Virus record (IMG/VR): IMGVR_UViG_3300049048_000052
Span: 22,643-86,642 of that record
Length of the DNA: 64,000 bases
From: a virus
Strand: one strand, 5' to 3'
The first letter of the stretch is position 1; each line of letters begins with the position of its first letter. The position numbers and the translations under genes are program-made. The notes below the pieces were generated by a model, which ran no database searches, was not told where the DNA came from, and saw only the letters and a program-made list of their open reading frames with translations. This document shows positions 32,961-41,646 of the stretch, piece by piece.

Positions 32961-33017
32961 AGAGGTTAACAGAGGGCAACTCAAACAAACCCTAGTCAAT
33001 TAAAAGAGGACAAGACA

Positions 33018-33647
33018 ATGACGAACCAAATGCCTGCACAACAAGCTGTACAGAACGTTGGCTACACCAACGAGTTCGATAGCCTGGACAACTATGCCCC
33101 CGGTCAGATCTTCCGTGTGGATGCCTATCTGATTGATACCAAAGGTGATGCTGCGAGCAACAGTATCCTGCGGATGTATCCTGTGGCTCCCTCGCACATC
33201 GATCCCCGGTTGGTCCTGTCCGTTGTGCCTATCTACATCACCTGCACCGTTGAAGAATGGCGTCAACGCAATAACTATGAGGACGGGGATACTATCTCCC
33301 TCTTCGTACGTAAGGGCACCATCAATGCCCGTGTTGACCTGGCTTCTCCTGCTGCCGTCCAGAAGGAAATGAAGCGTCTGGGTTACACCGACGTCAATCA
33401 GTTCCCCTACTACCCCGTGCGTATCAAACCTCAGAATGAGGAGACCAAAGGCATGACCGAGGAAGAACTGAAGGTCCGTGCTTACACTGCGGTGAACGGT
33501 AACACTGTTCGTACTGCTCAGCGGCAGGGTCTGAAGGGTGAACAACTGGTGGCTGCGGTGGCTCAGCGGGATACTGTGGCTGCCCAAGAGAAGGGTGTCA
33601 AGGCTGCACTGCTTGGTGTGATGAACCTCGCTAAGTCGATGTTCTAA
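33018..33647 (+). CDS. Hypothetical abundant protein
   Basis: 209 aa, GC-richer than neighbours with strongly biased host-like codons, suggesting high expression. N-terminus MTNQMPAQQAVQNVGYTNEF, a beta-rich core, an Ala/Gln-rich C-terminal helix, ending VMNLAKSMF. SD AGAGGACAAG. Could be a nucleic-acid-binding or structural protein; no motif supports either. Confidence 0.7.
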   Translation: MTNQMPAQQAVQNVGYTNEFDSLDNYAPGQIFRVDAYLIDTKGDAASNSILRMYPVAPSHIDPRLVLSVVPIYITCTVEEWRQRNNYEDGDTISLFVRKGTINARVDLASPAAVQKEMKRLGYTDVNQFPYYPVRIKPQNEETKGMTEEELKVRAYTAVNGNTVRTAQRQGLKGEQLVAAVAQRDTVAAQEKGVKAALLGVMNLAKSMF

Positions 33648-33657
33648 CGGTTAGGTA

Positions 33658-33692
33658 AATAGATGGGGGCCCTTCAGCCTCCATCTATTTAT
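33658..33692 (+). terminator. Intrinsic terminator
   Basis: AATAGATGGGGGC / GCCTCCATCTATTT hairpin. Confidence 0.8.
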
Positions 33693-33715
33693 TCTAATTA
33701 ACTGGATTGACAACA

Positions 33716-34081
33716 ATGATTGACGTAAGAAACGTAGAGACCACTGGCACGATTAAAGAAGAGTATGAGTACTACGTAAGATGTAGACTCTTATTTCCTG
33801 TACTCAGGTCAATGGTTGAGGATTGGGAGGCCCTACAGGATGAGATGGTAATCATCATGGAGAGCCAGGGTATATATGGATTAATTATAGAAATGAGTAG
33901 GCCCACTAGGGCTGAGATCTCCAAACACAGGGAGGTATGTAAGTTATTAGTAAATTATATACAAGCTGGTGACCCTACCTTAGAGGTCCTATTAGATGAT
34001 GATCTAGTAGAAGAGGCAGAATCATTTGCCTCCACTCTAATGGTAGATCGTTTGGAGAGACTCCTACAAAAGAACATATAG
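33716..34081 (+). CDS. Hypothetical acidic helical protein
   Basis: 121 aa from ATG 33716. Acidic alpha-helical (EVLLDDDLVEEAESFASTL). Unknown. Confidence 0.6.
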   Translation: MIDVRNVETTGTIKEEYEYYVRCRLLFPVLRSMVEDWEALQDEMVIIMESQGIYGLIIEMSRPTRAEISKHREVCKLLVNYIQAGDPTLEVLLDDDLVEEAESFASTLMVDRLERLLQKNI

Positions 34082-34113
34082 TTCAAAACTGCATTGAAGG
34101 GAGTTCCTGTACT

Positions 34114-34833
34114 ATGAACGAGATACCATTGGGTACGGATGCTAAGGGGGTGTATTACTGGTTAGTTCAGACTAAACAGGGTGTTAAGGTTATGGCTAGA
34201 GACCGTAAGGGTAATGTGAAGGGGGCTGAGCATGTGCCCACTGAGTTACTCAGTGGAGGCTTAAGGCTACAGGATCTAACTACTAGGGCACAAACTCTGT
34301 GTGACTCTCTCTATGAGAGTGACGACTTCTATAGCATGGCCAAGGAGGTCCTAAAACTAGATACAGCAATCCGTGCTGAGCTAGGGTTAGATCGTGCACC
34401 TAATATCAGGGATACCTATAAAGCGGCCCTTGAGAAGGTACGAACTGTAGCCATGCACCTTCTGGGTATTGCTATCACTAAGGGTATTGCTAATGAGACG
34501 GGCTGCGGGGATATGGAGAAGATGCTGAGGTGTCATAAGAGTCTATTGGCACTCACAGATAATCTAAAGGGCTTCTCTCCTCCCTTAGACCCAGATTTGA
34601 TTCAAAAGTATCTGGCATTCTTATCCGGTATTCGGGATAAGATTATCGACTGGGTTGACATACCTCTGTCCCCAGATGAGAAAGTACAGATAAGGGAGAT
34701 ACTGAAGCAGTACATCAGACTGGTAGGTGTCCTTGCCCAAAGGAACAATGCGGTGAATCAACACCAGGTTGAGTACCGTTGGGTTAAGGAATACATAGAG
34801 AACGGTGGGGATATTAACCAGATCCCCTTGTAA
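34114..34833 (+). CDS. Hypothetical protein
   Basis: 239 aa. Short beta N-terminal part (GVYYWLVQTKQGVKVMARDR) then helical. No recognised domain. Leader CATTGAAGGGAGT. A tRNA and a terminator follow. Confidence 0.65.
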   Translation: MNEIPLGTDAKGVYYWLVQTKQGVKVMARDRKGNVKGAEHVPTELLSGGLRLQDLTTRAQTLCDSLYESDDFYSMAKEVLKLDTAIRAELGLDRAPNIRDTYKAALEKVRTVAMHLLGIAITKGIANETGCGDMEKMLRCHKSLLALTDNLKGFSPPLDPDLIQKYLAFLSGIRDKIIDWVDIPLSPDEKVQIREILKQYIRLVGVLAQRNNAVNQHQVEYRWVKEYIENGGDINQIPL

Positions 34834-34945
34834 TCAGAATAGTGGAGCTTTAAGGAGCCCTTGGTATGAGAAGTGATGCTCTTATACCATAAAGTGAGTA
34901 GAAGGGTTTAGCATCAACTCTTCTTCTACCTCTTAATGAGGTATA

Positions 34946-35019
34946 GCTATAGTGGTGTTTGGAGAACACATGGGTCCGAATGTGGACTCAGGAAGCGGGT
35001 GCGACTCCCGTCTATGGTT
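34946..35019 (+). tRNA. tRNA-like gene with 7-bp anticodon stem
   Basis: Acceptor GCTATAG/CTATGGT (two G-U pairs), D stem GTGT/ACAC, T arm GCGGG-TGCGACT-CCCGT. Anticodon arm TGGGTCC-GAATGT-GGACTCA: 7 bp with a 6-nt loop, so no standard anticodon. The T loop begins TGC rather than TTC. Confidence 0.55.
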
Positions 35020-35054
35020 ATTGACCCAAACGTACCCTCCTAGGACTAAAGGCC

Positions 35055-35078
35055 AGGGTCCCTTCGGGGACCTAATAT
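35055..35078 (+). terminator. Terminator (UUCG tetraloop)
   Basis: GGTCCC TTCG GGGACC followed by TAATATTTAT. Confidence 0.7.
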
Positions 35079-35112
35079 TTATCTGTGGTTTAATTGATTA
35101 AGGGAGTTAGTG

Positions 35113-35304
35113 ATGGCACTAGATAAGATTGCTGAGGCTGAGAGTCTATTAGCACGGGCTAATGAATTGCAGGTACATGCTAATGCTTTACCTGATAGAG
35201 TGAGAAACCTGAAGGCGCATGCTTTAAAGATTCTAGAGACGGAGTATGTAGCTCTGGGTTTACAGATTGAAGCTCTGAGAAAGCAGTTGGGTAAGGATGG
35301 GTAA
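35113..35304 (+). CDS. Small coiled-coil protein
   Basis: 63 aa from ATG 35113 (MALDKIAEAESLLARANELQ), entirely alpha-helical with heptad Leu. Leader AATTGATTAAGGGAGT. Unknown. Confidence 0.65.
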   Translation: MALDKIAEAESLLARANELQVHANALPDRVRNLKAHALKILETEYVALGLQIEALRKQLGKDG

Positions 35305-35328
35305 CACCGTTCTAACTGATTGATACAA

Positions 35329-35401
35329 CCAAGGTTGGCCGAGCGGTTGAGGCAGCAAACTCATAATTTGCCCTAGGCAGGTTCAACTCCTGCACCTTGG
35401 A
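35329..35401 (+). tRNA. tRNA with CAU anticodon (Met or Ile2)
   Basis: Fully canonical: acceptor CCAAGGT/ACCTTGG, D arm with GCC/GGC, anticodon arm GCAAA-CTCATAA-TTTGC (CAT at 35362-35364), T arm GCAGG-TTCAACT-CCTGC, discriminator A. Could be elongator Met or a lysidine-modified Ile tRNA. Confidence 0.9.
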
Positions 35402-35429
35402 TTCATTGATTGTCTAGTAAGGTAGATAA

Positions 35430-35822
35430 ATGGATACGAATGAGTTAAGGGTGGGCCTCATTGGGGCCCTTAATAGGTTAAATAAGCAGGAACTATATAG
35501 AAGGTTAGCTATCTTCTATGGCGTTTTTGTAAGAACAGCAGAGGATATGAGAGGGGCCTATCTAGCGGTCTCTGAGATTGAGGAGATGGCCTATAGTATC
35601 AATGATCCTACCTTAGGAATCATGGTACTAATAGGTATCATGGATGGCACTATGCCCATACCAAGCTACATGAAGGATAACAAGGATGCCCTATTAGAGG
35701 GTATTGTCTATATCGTATATGGGGACCCTCTATATGAGGCATTAGTCCCTGAGGACGACAGAGAGAGAGCCAAGATTAAATCTATGGAGCTCTTCATGGA
35801 TGACATGAATGCTAAGCTATAG
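35430..35822 (+). CDS. Hypothetical protein
   Basis: 130 aa, helical, acidic C-terminus (EDDRERAKIKSMELFMDDM). Starts 29 nt after the tRNA. Unknown. Confidence 0.6.
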   Translation: MDTNELRVGLIGALNRLNKQELYRRLAIFYGVFVRTAEDMRGAYLAVSEIEEMAYSINDPTLGIMVLIGIMDGTMPIPSYMKDNKDALLEGIVYIVYGDPLYEALVPEDDRERAKIKSMELFMDDMNAKL

Positions 35823-35938
35823 CACATTATACTAAAGTCTTATTTCTTATTTATATACATTGGTTCGATTGGTTGGTTATATATATAGTTAATTAATATA
35901 CAAACTACTAGTAATGCAGCACTTTAGGGATAAAGGAA

Positions 35939-36511
35939 ATGAAAGGACGCTGGTTACTGGGCTCGTGTGTCTTACTGGGGTTACTATGGGCTAGTCCTAA
36001 ACCCCAGGCAAAGACATTGAAGGATTACTGTGGTCCTAAGAATGGGGCCTATCTGGTCAAGGGTGAAGTACGAGAGGTTAAGGTAGGTAGCAGTAATAGG
36101 GCACAGGTTACGGTCGTTAACAAGGATCAGACCAGGTGCCCTATTACTGTGTTCCTGAGGATAGATGATGTTAAGTTCAGGGTTGGTGATGTAGTCCAAT
36201 TCCAAGTGGATAAGTCTGGCCTTAACTGGACTAACATAAGGGGCCTCAAGGTTAATCCTGTAGGTGGTACCGGGCTAGATGGTAAGGATAGCGGTAATTG
36301 GCTTACCTCCCGTATGAGTACTAGGGACCTAGTTGATTCCTTGGATCCTGAGTACTATATGGTGGATATGACCTGGGATGCCTATGGCTACCGTTACACC
36401 ACCTTACTTATACCTAAGGGCATGGCATGGAAGATGGAGAAGGAGGCAGTCTATAAACTCTACTTTGGTGGAGATAAGATTGTCACTACTATTGAGAAGG
36501 AGGGGAGCTAA
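35939..36511 (+). CDS. Exported protein, OB-like beta core
   Basis: 190 aa. Signal peptide MKGRWLLGSCVLLGLLWASP-KPQA, predicted cleavage after QAK or ASP. The mature part is beta-rich (YLVKGEVREVKVGSSNRAQV, FRVGDVVQFQVDK), which looks like an OB-type barrel, with two Cys (DYCGP, TRCPI). Stop overlaps the start of the following polytopic membrane gene (TAATG), so the two are probably made together and may work as an envelope pair. Confidence 0.65.
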   Translation: MKGRWLLGSCVLLGLLWASPKPQAKTLKDYCGPKNGAYLVKGEVREVKVGSSNRAQVTVVNKDQTRCPITVFLRIDDVKFRVGDVVQFQVDKSGLNWTNIRGLKVNPVGGTGLDGKDSGNWLTSRMSTRDLVDSLDPEYYMVDMTWDAYGYRYTTLLIPKGMAWKMEKEAVYKLYFGGDKIVTTIEKEGS

Positions 36512-37692
36512 TGTTTACTATTGGTTTATTAGTAGGGGCGGCCATGGGTGTTATCCATGGTTACTTCCCTACTATTGGTGTTACCTTTACCCTAGTAGGT
36601 CTCTACATTGGTACCATGAATCTAGATATGGGTCTAGGTTACCTGGTAGCTGAGAGTACAGTCTCTGGTATTGGGAAGGTAATTGGAGAAGGAGTGGGTG
36701 GCCTCAATGCTGTCCATAATCCATACTTTGCTAGTAGGGGACTCCAAGGTTCACTAGAGCAAAGAGTAGAGGGTGCCAAGGATGGTCTCTATCAGTACAT
36801 GATTAGTAAGGGTGTTGCCGTAATGGGTGGTATCGGGCTTGTCATGTTTGGTCTACCTTATATGACAGTAAAACCAGGGGAGGCCATTGTGCTCTGCTCA
36901 GGTGGTGTAGGAGTACTCCTCATTAGCTGGCTAGTCTTCACGGTTAAGGATAAGCTGGCCTTCTTTGTAATCGTAGGTAGTACGGTGGGTGCCGCCATTA
37001 TCACTATTAAGGCTGGTGGTATTGCCCCTATGTATTCCTTATTCACTGCCATCTTTAGTATTGGTGGCCTCCTAGTAGATAGGAGTAAGACAATAGTAAA
37101 GGGTAAGAAGTGGGTTATGGTTACTAAGGAGAAGGAGCCCCTTGATGCTAGTTGGGCTATGTTCGCTGGCGCCTGTTCTGCATTCCTCATTGGTATACCC
37201 AATACTATTATGCTGAGCCTTAGTGCTACTGATGAAGTAGCTAAGACAGAGAGGACACTCTATGTTGAGGGCTGTATTAGTGCGGGGGTAAGTGAGGGTA
37301 TGGGCCTCGTACTCTTCTTAGTAGCATTTGGTAGTAGAGATGCACTCTCTTCTACTATGAGTCTACTAGTGGACGGTCTTGATGTTGGTCAGAGTCTGGT
37401 AATTCTGGCTGCCTCATTGATCCTCATGTGGTTCACCTTCATGAACCTAAGTGAGAAATGGATATACCATCATCTACTAGGTAAGATGACAGGTGAGAAT
37501 AAGTGGGTCAAGAGGATAAGCATAGCGGTAAGCTTTGCCACTATGGTCCTCATCAGTGGTCCCTGGCTTAGCATACTATTGGTAATCATGGGTGTATTCC
37601 TACAGAAGGCGGTGATACGTCACTATGTACCTGAGGAGACTATCCTTGCTATGCTCTGTGTCCTACCCTTCATTCTATTCTGGATGGGGTAA
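36511..37692 (+). CDS. Polytopic membrane protein, possibly TctA/DUF112-like
   Basis: 393 aa with roughly ten hydrophobic spans. The start MFTIGLLVGAAMGVIHGYFP resembles the GxxxGxxxGxxP re-entrant signature of TctA-type (tripartite tricarboxylate) and DUF112 membrane proteins. An internal soluble loop near residues 60-90 is Gly/Ser rich. Translationally coupled to an exported OB-like protein. Transport, envelope modification or superinfection exclusion are possible; unusual for a phage. Confidence 0.55.
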   Translation: MFTIGLLVGAAMGVIHGYFPTIGVTFTLVGLYIGTMNLDMGLGYLVAESTVSGIGKVIGEGVGGLNAVHNPYFASRGLQGSLEQRVEGAKDGLYQYMISKGVAVMGGIGLVMFGLPYMTVKPGEAIVLCSGGVGVLLISWLVFTVKDKLAFFVIVGSTVGAAIITIKAGGIAPMYSLFTAIFSIGGLLVDRSKTIVKGKKWVMVTKEKEPLDASWAMFAGACSAFLIGIPNTIMLSLSATDEVAKTERTLYVEGCISAGVSEGMGLVLFLVAFGSRDALSSTMSLLVDGLDVGQSLVILAASLILMWFTFMNLSEKWIYHHLLGKMTGENKWVKRISIAVSFATMVLISGPWLSILLVIMGVFLQKAVIRHYVPEETILAMLCVLPFILFWMG

Positions 37693-38344
37693 TTTGGTAG
37701 TACATCTGCTCTATCTGGAGACTAACAATAGTAACTTTGGTAGTACATTTGTACAATGTGGAGACAACTATTTGTTTAACAGGGGGAACCCTGTTTTATT
37801 TGAAAGGGGGTTTTAATAGGACAGCATATACTCAGACAGCCCCAGGGATCCCTAGGATTCCTTTTATTAGATAGACAGCATACTTTTAAACACATAGGAC
37901 AGCATACAGTATATAAGGGTATACTTTTGGACCCATACGAAGACAAGGGTTGTACAAAAGGGGGACCAAGGGGTTTACATTTGTTTACAAAAGGAGTCCT
38001 TTTGGCCAATTATTAAGGAAATATTAAATGCTCTGAATTGGCCCTAAAATGAGCTACAACGAACGAAGGGTATTCCACGTATGATTCCTCATACATAGGG
38101 TATACAAAGGTGTTCCAAGGGCAAACAAGGCCTCCAAACAGGTGACCAAAAAGGAGCCTTTTGGGGCTCTTTTTTCACATTATAGATATGGACTTCCATT
38201 TCTTACACTCTCATATACGAAGGGGAATCCTTATGTATACAGGGGGGGGCATACATATATACGTACCTCTTATAATTAATTAGTAAGTAAGACAGTAGGG
38301 CTTAAGCTGAGCAAGGATAATCCTTACCCCATACTTACTAAGGC
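37693..38344. other. Non-coding region rich in repeats and palindromes
   Basis: No credible gene. TTTGGTAGTACAT occurs at 37693 and 37736, both followed by TGGAGAC. GACAGCATA occurs at 37820, 37874 and 37898. Palindromes: AAAAGGAGTCCTTTT (about 37989), GGCCAATT/AATTGGCC (38004/38036), several GTATAC and TTGTACAA sites, and a G8 run near 38243. Looks like a control region or replication origin. Confidence 0.5.
38146..38175. terminator. Strong bidirectional terminator
   Basis: AAAAAGGAGCC TTTTG GGGCTCTTTTTT with A- and T-runs on both sides. Confidence 0.8.
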
Positions 38345-38452
38345 ATGATTAATAATTATCTTAACTACTTAATAGGGGCGGCCCTACTATGGATGTTAGC
38401 CTCATTATTCGTCATCATCTTTTTATTGATTGGTCTTGACTTATCAAATTAA
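38345..38452 (+). CDS. Small membrane peptide (35 aa)
   Basis: ATG 38345 to TAA 38452: MINNYLNYLIGAALLWMLAS then a hydrophobic FVIIFLLIGLDLSN end. One membrane span. Weak SD (TAAGG). It lies in the leader region of the next gene. Plausible but unproven. Confidence 0.4.
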   Translation: MINNYLNYLIGAALLWMLASLFVIIFLLIGLDLSN

Positions 38453-38470
38453 ACAAGGACTGTGAGTTCA

Positions 38471-39139
38471 ATGACTGCATGTATATTGTATGGACGGCAA
38501 GTATCTAGAATTATATGTGTACAAGAGATAGAGAGTAGGGCGGCCCGTGAGGGGGTTCCTGCTTCCTCTTTGCTTCCTCGGTTTGGCAGTATTCACTTCA
38601 TTGTGAACTACGTACAAATTGGGGGCACCATATATAGTCTAGACAAGTTTAGTGGTGCGCCTTTAGCCTCCCAACTAAGAGGCGAGAGCATCAGTTCTGA
38701 GCGTCTTATCCTAGAGGTATCTACCATTATAGATACGGATAAGGTTACTGTCCGAGGACTTAAGTCCTATAATGTTGACACCTGTCCTCTTATTGAGGCG
38801 CACCAACATATCAATGGTCTTAACTCTAATGGGACTCTATATGCCCTTACCTTATCTGAGATGCCTATTCTACGTAGGGGTCATATCAGCAAGGTAGTGA
38901 GCCAGGTGAATGATGAAACTAATAAGAGGGAGCGTATCCTTTCTTATTTCATTAAGACCATAGCTGATAATGTAAGTGTAGAGGCCATGGATGGGGCCGA
39001 TGAGTTAGATATCAGCCAAAGTGTTAAAGAAGGTTATATACCTTCTAGGGTGGTGCGCCTTCTTGCTTCTCCTTTCTCTCGTCTATTAGATGAGGTAACT
39101 GGGGAGACAACAAAGTCTATATCTTTAACTTCTAACTAA
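38471..39139 (+). CDS. Hypothetical protein
   Basis: 222 aa from ATG 38471; an in-frame GTG at 38462 is possible. Mixed alpha/beta, ends KSISLTSN. No motif recognised. Unknown. Confidence 0.6.
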   Translation: MTACILYGRQVSRIICVQEIESRAAREGVPASSLLPRFGSIHFIVNYVQIGGTIYSLDKFSGAPLASQLRGESISSERLILEVSTIIDTDKVTVRGLKSYNVDTCPLIEAHQHINGLNSNGTLYALTLSEMPILRRGHISKVVSQVNDETNKRERILSYFIKTIADNVSVEAMDGADELDISQSVKEGYIPSRVVRLLASPFSRLLDEVTGETTKSISLTSN

Positions 39140-39165
39140 TTTCATAAGTCAATATTCTCTATGTA

Positions 39166-39192
39166 ATATGGGGGCGCCCTTGGCCCCCTTGA
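39166..39192 (+). terminator. Terminator-like hairpin
   Basis: GGGGGCGCC / GGCCCCC stem, T-poor tail. Confidence 0.55.
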
Positions 39193-39200
39193 GGTAATCA

Positions 39201-39551
39201 ATGGACATAATGAGAGCAGTCTCTCAAATGGTTAAAGTAGATGACATAACCAGAGTAATGAGACTGAATGGCTACAAGGACTATGAAATAATGCGCTACC
39301 TAATAGTAGATAGGGGGCTCCTTAGGGGGTCCTATGGTCTAATAGAGGGTAGCATATACCACTACTACCTATCAGATAGGGAGCCTGAATTCATCTACAT
39401 AGTAAATGAGAAGAACAAGAGTAGCGTTGGTCTACATATACCTACGCTATCTAGAATCATGGGTTCCTTATCTGAATTCTATTGCTTAGATTACATGGAA
39501 TCTTCCATAGAACCACTACTAAAAAGGTGGCAAGCAATGATCAAAAAGTAG
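39201..39551 (+). CDS. Hypothetical protein
   Basis: 116 aa, Tyr/Arg rich, helical (LSRIMGSLSEFYCLDYMES). Rare codons AGG/ATA/CTA. Unknown. Confidence 0.6.
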   Translation: MDIMRAVSQMVKVDDITRVMRLNGYKDYEIMRYLIVDRGLLRGSYGLIEGSIYHYYLSDREPEFIYIVNEKNKSSVGLHIPTLSRIMGSLSEFYCLDYMESSIEPLLKRWQAMIKK

Positions 39552-39601
39552 AATTGCAGGGTTGGACATTAGGGTTGCATTAAATAGGCACAGAATGACA
39601 T

Positions 39602-39892
39602 ATGAAATGGCGGCAGGATAGGGAGGGTGAGTGGAGGGCAGACCTAATGTCTGGTACTCTAAGTCAGATCCTACAATGTAAATCTATTACCATTAAAGTA
39701 AGGAGAAAGTCTCCCTTATTACATGGGACAGCATATTGGGTTGGTCTGTATGCTCATGAGCTTATATATGGTTATGAGTATATAGATGGCAATGATATGA
39801 ATGCTAGGGTTACTGCGGTGGACCTTGTTAGACGTTATGTTAAACACTTGCTCACTAGTGTTGAGCAACTAATATCTGTAGTAGAGGATTAA
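39602..39892 (+). CDS. Hypothetical protein
   Basis: 96 aa. MKWRQDREGEWRADLMSGTL, mixed alpha/beta. SD is poor. Unknown. Confidence 0.55.
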   Translation: MKWRQDREGEWRADLMSGTLSQILQCKSITIKVRRKSPLLHGTAYWVGLYAHELIYGYEYIDGNDMNARVTAVDLVRRYVKHLLTSVEQLISVVED

Positions 39893-39934
39893 ACAAGGGG
39901 CCAATAGGCCCCACTCAAAACAAAGGAGGGAGTT

Positions 39935-40696
39935 ATGAGTGACTTCGGTATAGGGCCAGCTAGCCTTATAAAGGATGTCGATTGGTGCAAGAATATACTG
40001 GCTATGCCAGGGATAGACTTTGATCTATGGGCCAAGTGGAACGGGGCGGAGGCATCAATAGATGGCCAAGGTAGAACAGTAACCACTGAGAGTTATATGC
40101 CTACTCTAACCGTCAAGACCTCGCCCTTTAGTATTGCCTATGAGGCCCATCCTAACCATTACCGGAAGCTGAACGTACTATCTGTGACCAGTGAGGTTAT
40201 AGGTCTAGTAGATTATCAGCTACAGCCGAGGGGCGGTATTGAGAAAAAGTATAAGAGGAGTAAAGTTTACTACCTTATCACACCAGCTGGTGTCATTGCT
40301 TACTTGTTATGTTTACCAGGCCCTAAGGGAGATACTCTAAGGAGTATGCTTAGCCCTAAGGGTAATCTTACCTCTGATGAGAGGTGGGAGTTATTGGGTA
40401 TAAGTGCGGAGCCTCCAGTTGTGAGGACTACGCCTAAGAAAGAGAAGCCGACACAGGCTAAGGCTGCATTAGTTGAGACCGCACCCCTTAAACCTCACAG
40501 TAATCCTATTATCGCAGGGTTAATGGCGGAGAGACAAAGGATCGTTGAGTTGGAAGCAGGTCTGAATCATCAGGTTGGTTTATTAGAGGACAGACTGACC
40601 CTATTAAAGAGTCAGGTTGCCCATGCAGCAGAGAAGAAAGAGGCCTTAGATAATCAAATAACTGAGGCACTCATAATGTTGGGTGAGCTTACTTAG
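39935..40696 (+). CDS. Hypothetical protein, paralogue of 40891-41598
   Basis: 253 aa. N-terminal globular part, a Lys/Pro/Ala linker (about residues 165-190), and a C-terminal coiled coil. Shares a layout and short motifs with the 235-aa gene downstream (LWAKW / AWVGWDG, PAGVIAYLL / PSALIAFML, LPGPKGDTLR / APGSKADALR, WELLGI / WDMLGL). SD AAAGGAGGGAG is very strong. Function unknown. Confidence 0.65.
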   Translation: MSDFGIGPASLIKDVDWCKNILAMPGIDFDLWAKWNGAEASIDGQGRTVTTESYMPTLTVKTSPFSIAYEAHPNHYRKLNVLSVTSEVIGLVDYQLQPRGGIEKKYKRSKVYYLITPAGVIAYLLCLPGPKGDTLRSMLSPKGNLTSDERWELLGISAEPPVVRTTPKKEKPTQAKAALVETAPLKPHSNPIIAGLMAERQRIVELEAGLNHQVGLLEDRLTLLKSQVAHAAEKKEALDNQITEALIMLGELT

Positions 40697-40701
40697 GTAA
40701 G

Positions 40702-40809
40702 ATGGGGTATCCACTACTGGTTACACCCTTAATCTTAGGGATGCCAGGTGTAGTCCTAGCAGGATCCCCCTTCTTACCTTTATTGCTCTTACGGGGCATG
40801 CCCGAGTAA
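40702..40809 (+). CDS. Small hydrophobic peptide (35 aa)
   Basis: ATG 40702 to TAA 40809: MGYPLLVTPLILGMPGVVLA then GSPFLPLLLLRGMPE. A single hydrophobic span between two paralogous genes. Weak SD (TAGGTAAG). Tentative. Confidence 0.35.
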   Translation: MGYPLLVTPLILGMPGVVLAGSPFLPLLLLRGMPE

Positions 40810-40890
40810 CCACCTATGTATGACATGACGACTTATTAATGTAGATATCGTCTACACACTAACACACCTAGGAAGGGAAGGAATAGGATC

Positions 40891-41598
40891 ATGAACGCAG
40901 TAAGAAATCCTCTGTCAGAGATCATCAAGAATCAACAGAGCTGCATGCAGATGTTGGCAGCCATTAACTTCACCGCATGGGTGGGGTGGGATGGTAAGAA
41001 GGTAGTAACTATGCGGGAGGCAGAGGCGGTCACCAGTGGCACCTACCTCAATGTGTTGGCAGAAATAAAGATGCCCTCTGTCTACACTAGGAAGACCATT
41101 GCCTACTATGCAAATCACTATAAGGAAGTGGGTCTGATCTATGTGAACCTAGAGGTAGCTAAGCAGGTCTATAATCAGACCAAGCCCAAAGATGCTGAGG
41201 CTAGACCGCTTCGGTCTGACCACAACCATTTCATTCTGAGGCCCTCGGCCCTAATAGCCTTTATGCTATCGGCGCCGGGTAGTAAGGCTGATGCACTCAG
41301 AAAGTCCTTGGGTATCGCAGAGAAACTAGAGTCTGCAGATAAGTGGGATATGTTGGGGCTTGGTCATATTCCGGTTGTAGGTTTTCCTAGAGATAGGAAC
41401 AAAGCTAAGGCAGTGGTAGCTAAACCTTCTATTAAGGCTGCGGCCCTAGCTATAGTGCAGGATGTTCCCCCGGATAACAAGGCCATGGTACAGGGTCTTA
41501 TGGCTCTGCGTAAGGCTAAGCAGGATTCTATCCTGGGTGTGCAGAGGGAGATCGAACAGTTGGATGCTGTACTGAAGATGTGTGGGGTTAAACCCTAA
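40891..41598 (+). CDS. Hypothetical protein, paralogue of 39935-40696
   Basis: 235 aa. Starts MNAVRNPLSEIIKNQQSCMQ; shares motifs with the upstream 253-aa gene. Lys/Ala-rich linker and C-terminal coiled coil (LGVQREIEQLDAVLKM). Terminator follows. Unknown. Confidence 0.65.
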   Translation: MNAVRNPLSEIIKNQQSCMQMLAAINFTAWVGWDGKKVVTMREAEAVTSGTYLNVLAEIKMPSVYTRKTIAYYANHYKEVGLIYVNLEVAKQVYNQTKPKDAEARPLRSDHNHFILRPSALIAFMLSAPGSKADALRKSLGIAEKLESADKWDMLGLGHIPVVGFPRDRNKAKAVVAKPSIKAAALAIVQDVPPDNKAMVQGLMALRKAKQDSILGVQREIEQLDAVLKMCGVKP

Positions 41599-41603
41599 CA
41601 AAG

Positions 41604-41636
41604 CAAAAGGGTAGACATTCATCTACCCTTTTTGTT
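41604..41636. terminator. Bidirectional terminator between convergent genes
   Basis: AAAAGGGTAG ACATTCAT CTACCCTTTTT, flanked by A- and T-runs. Confidence 0.85.
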
Positions 41637-41646
41637 TCATTTTTCC

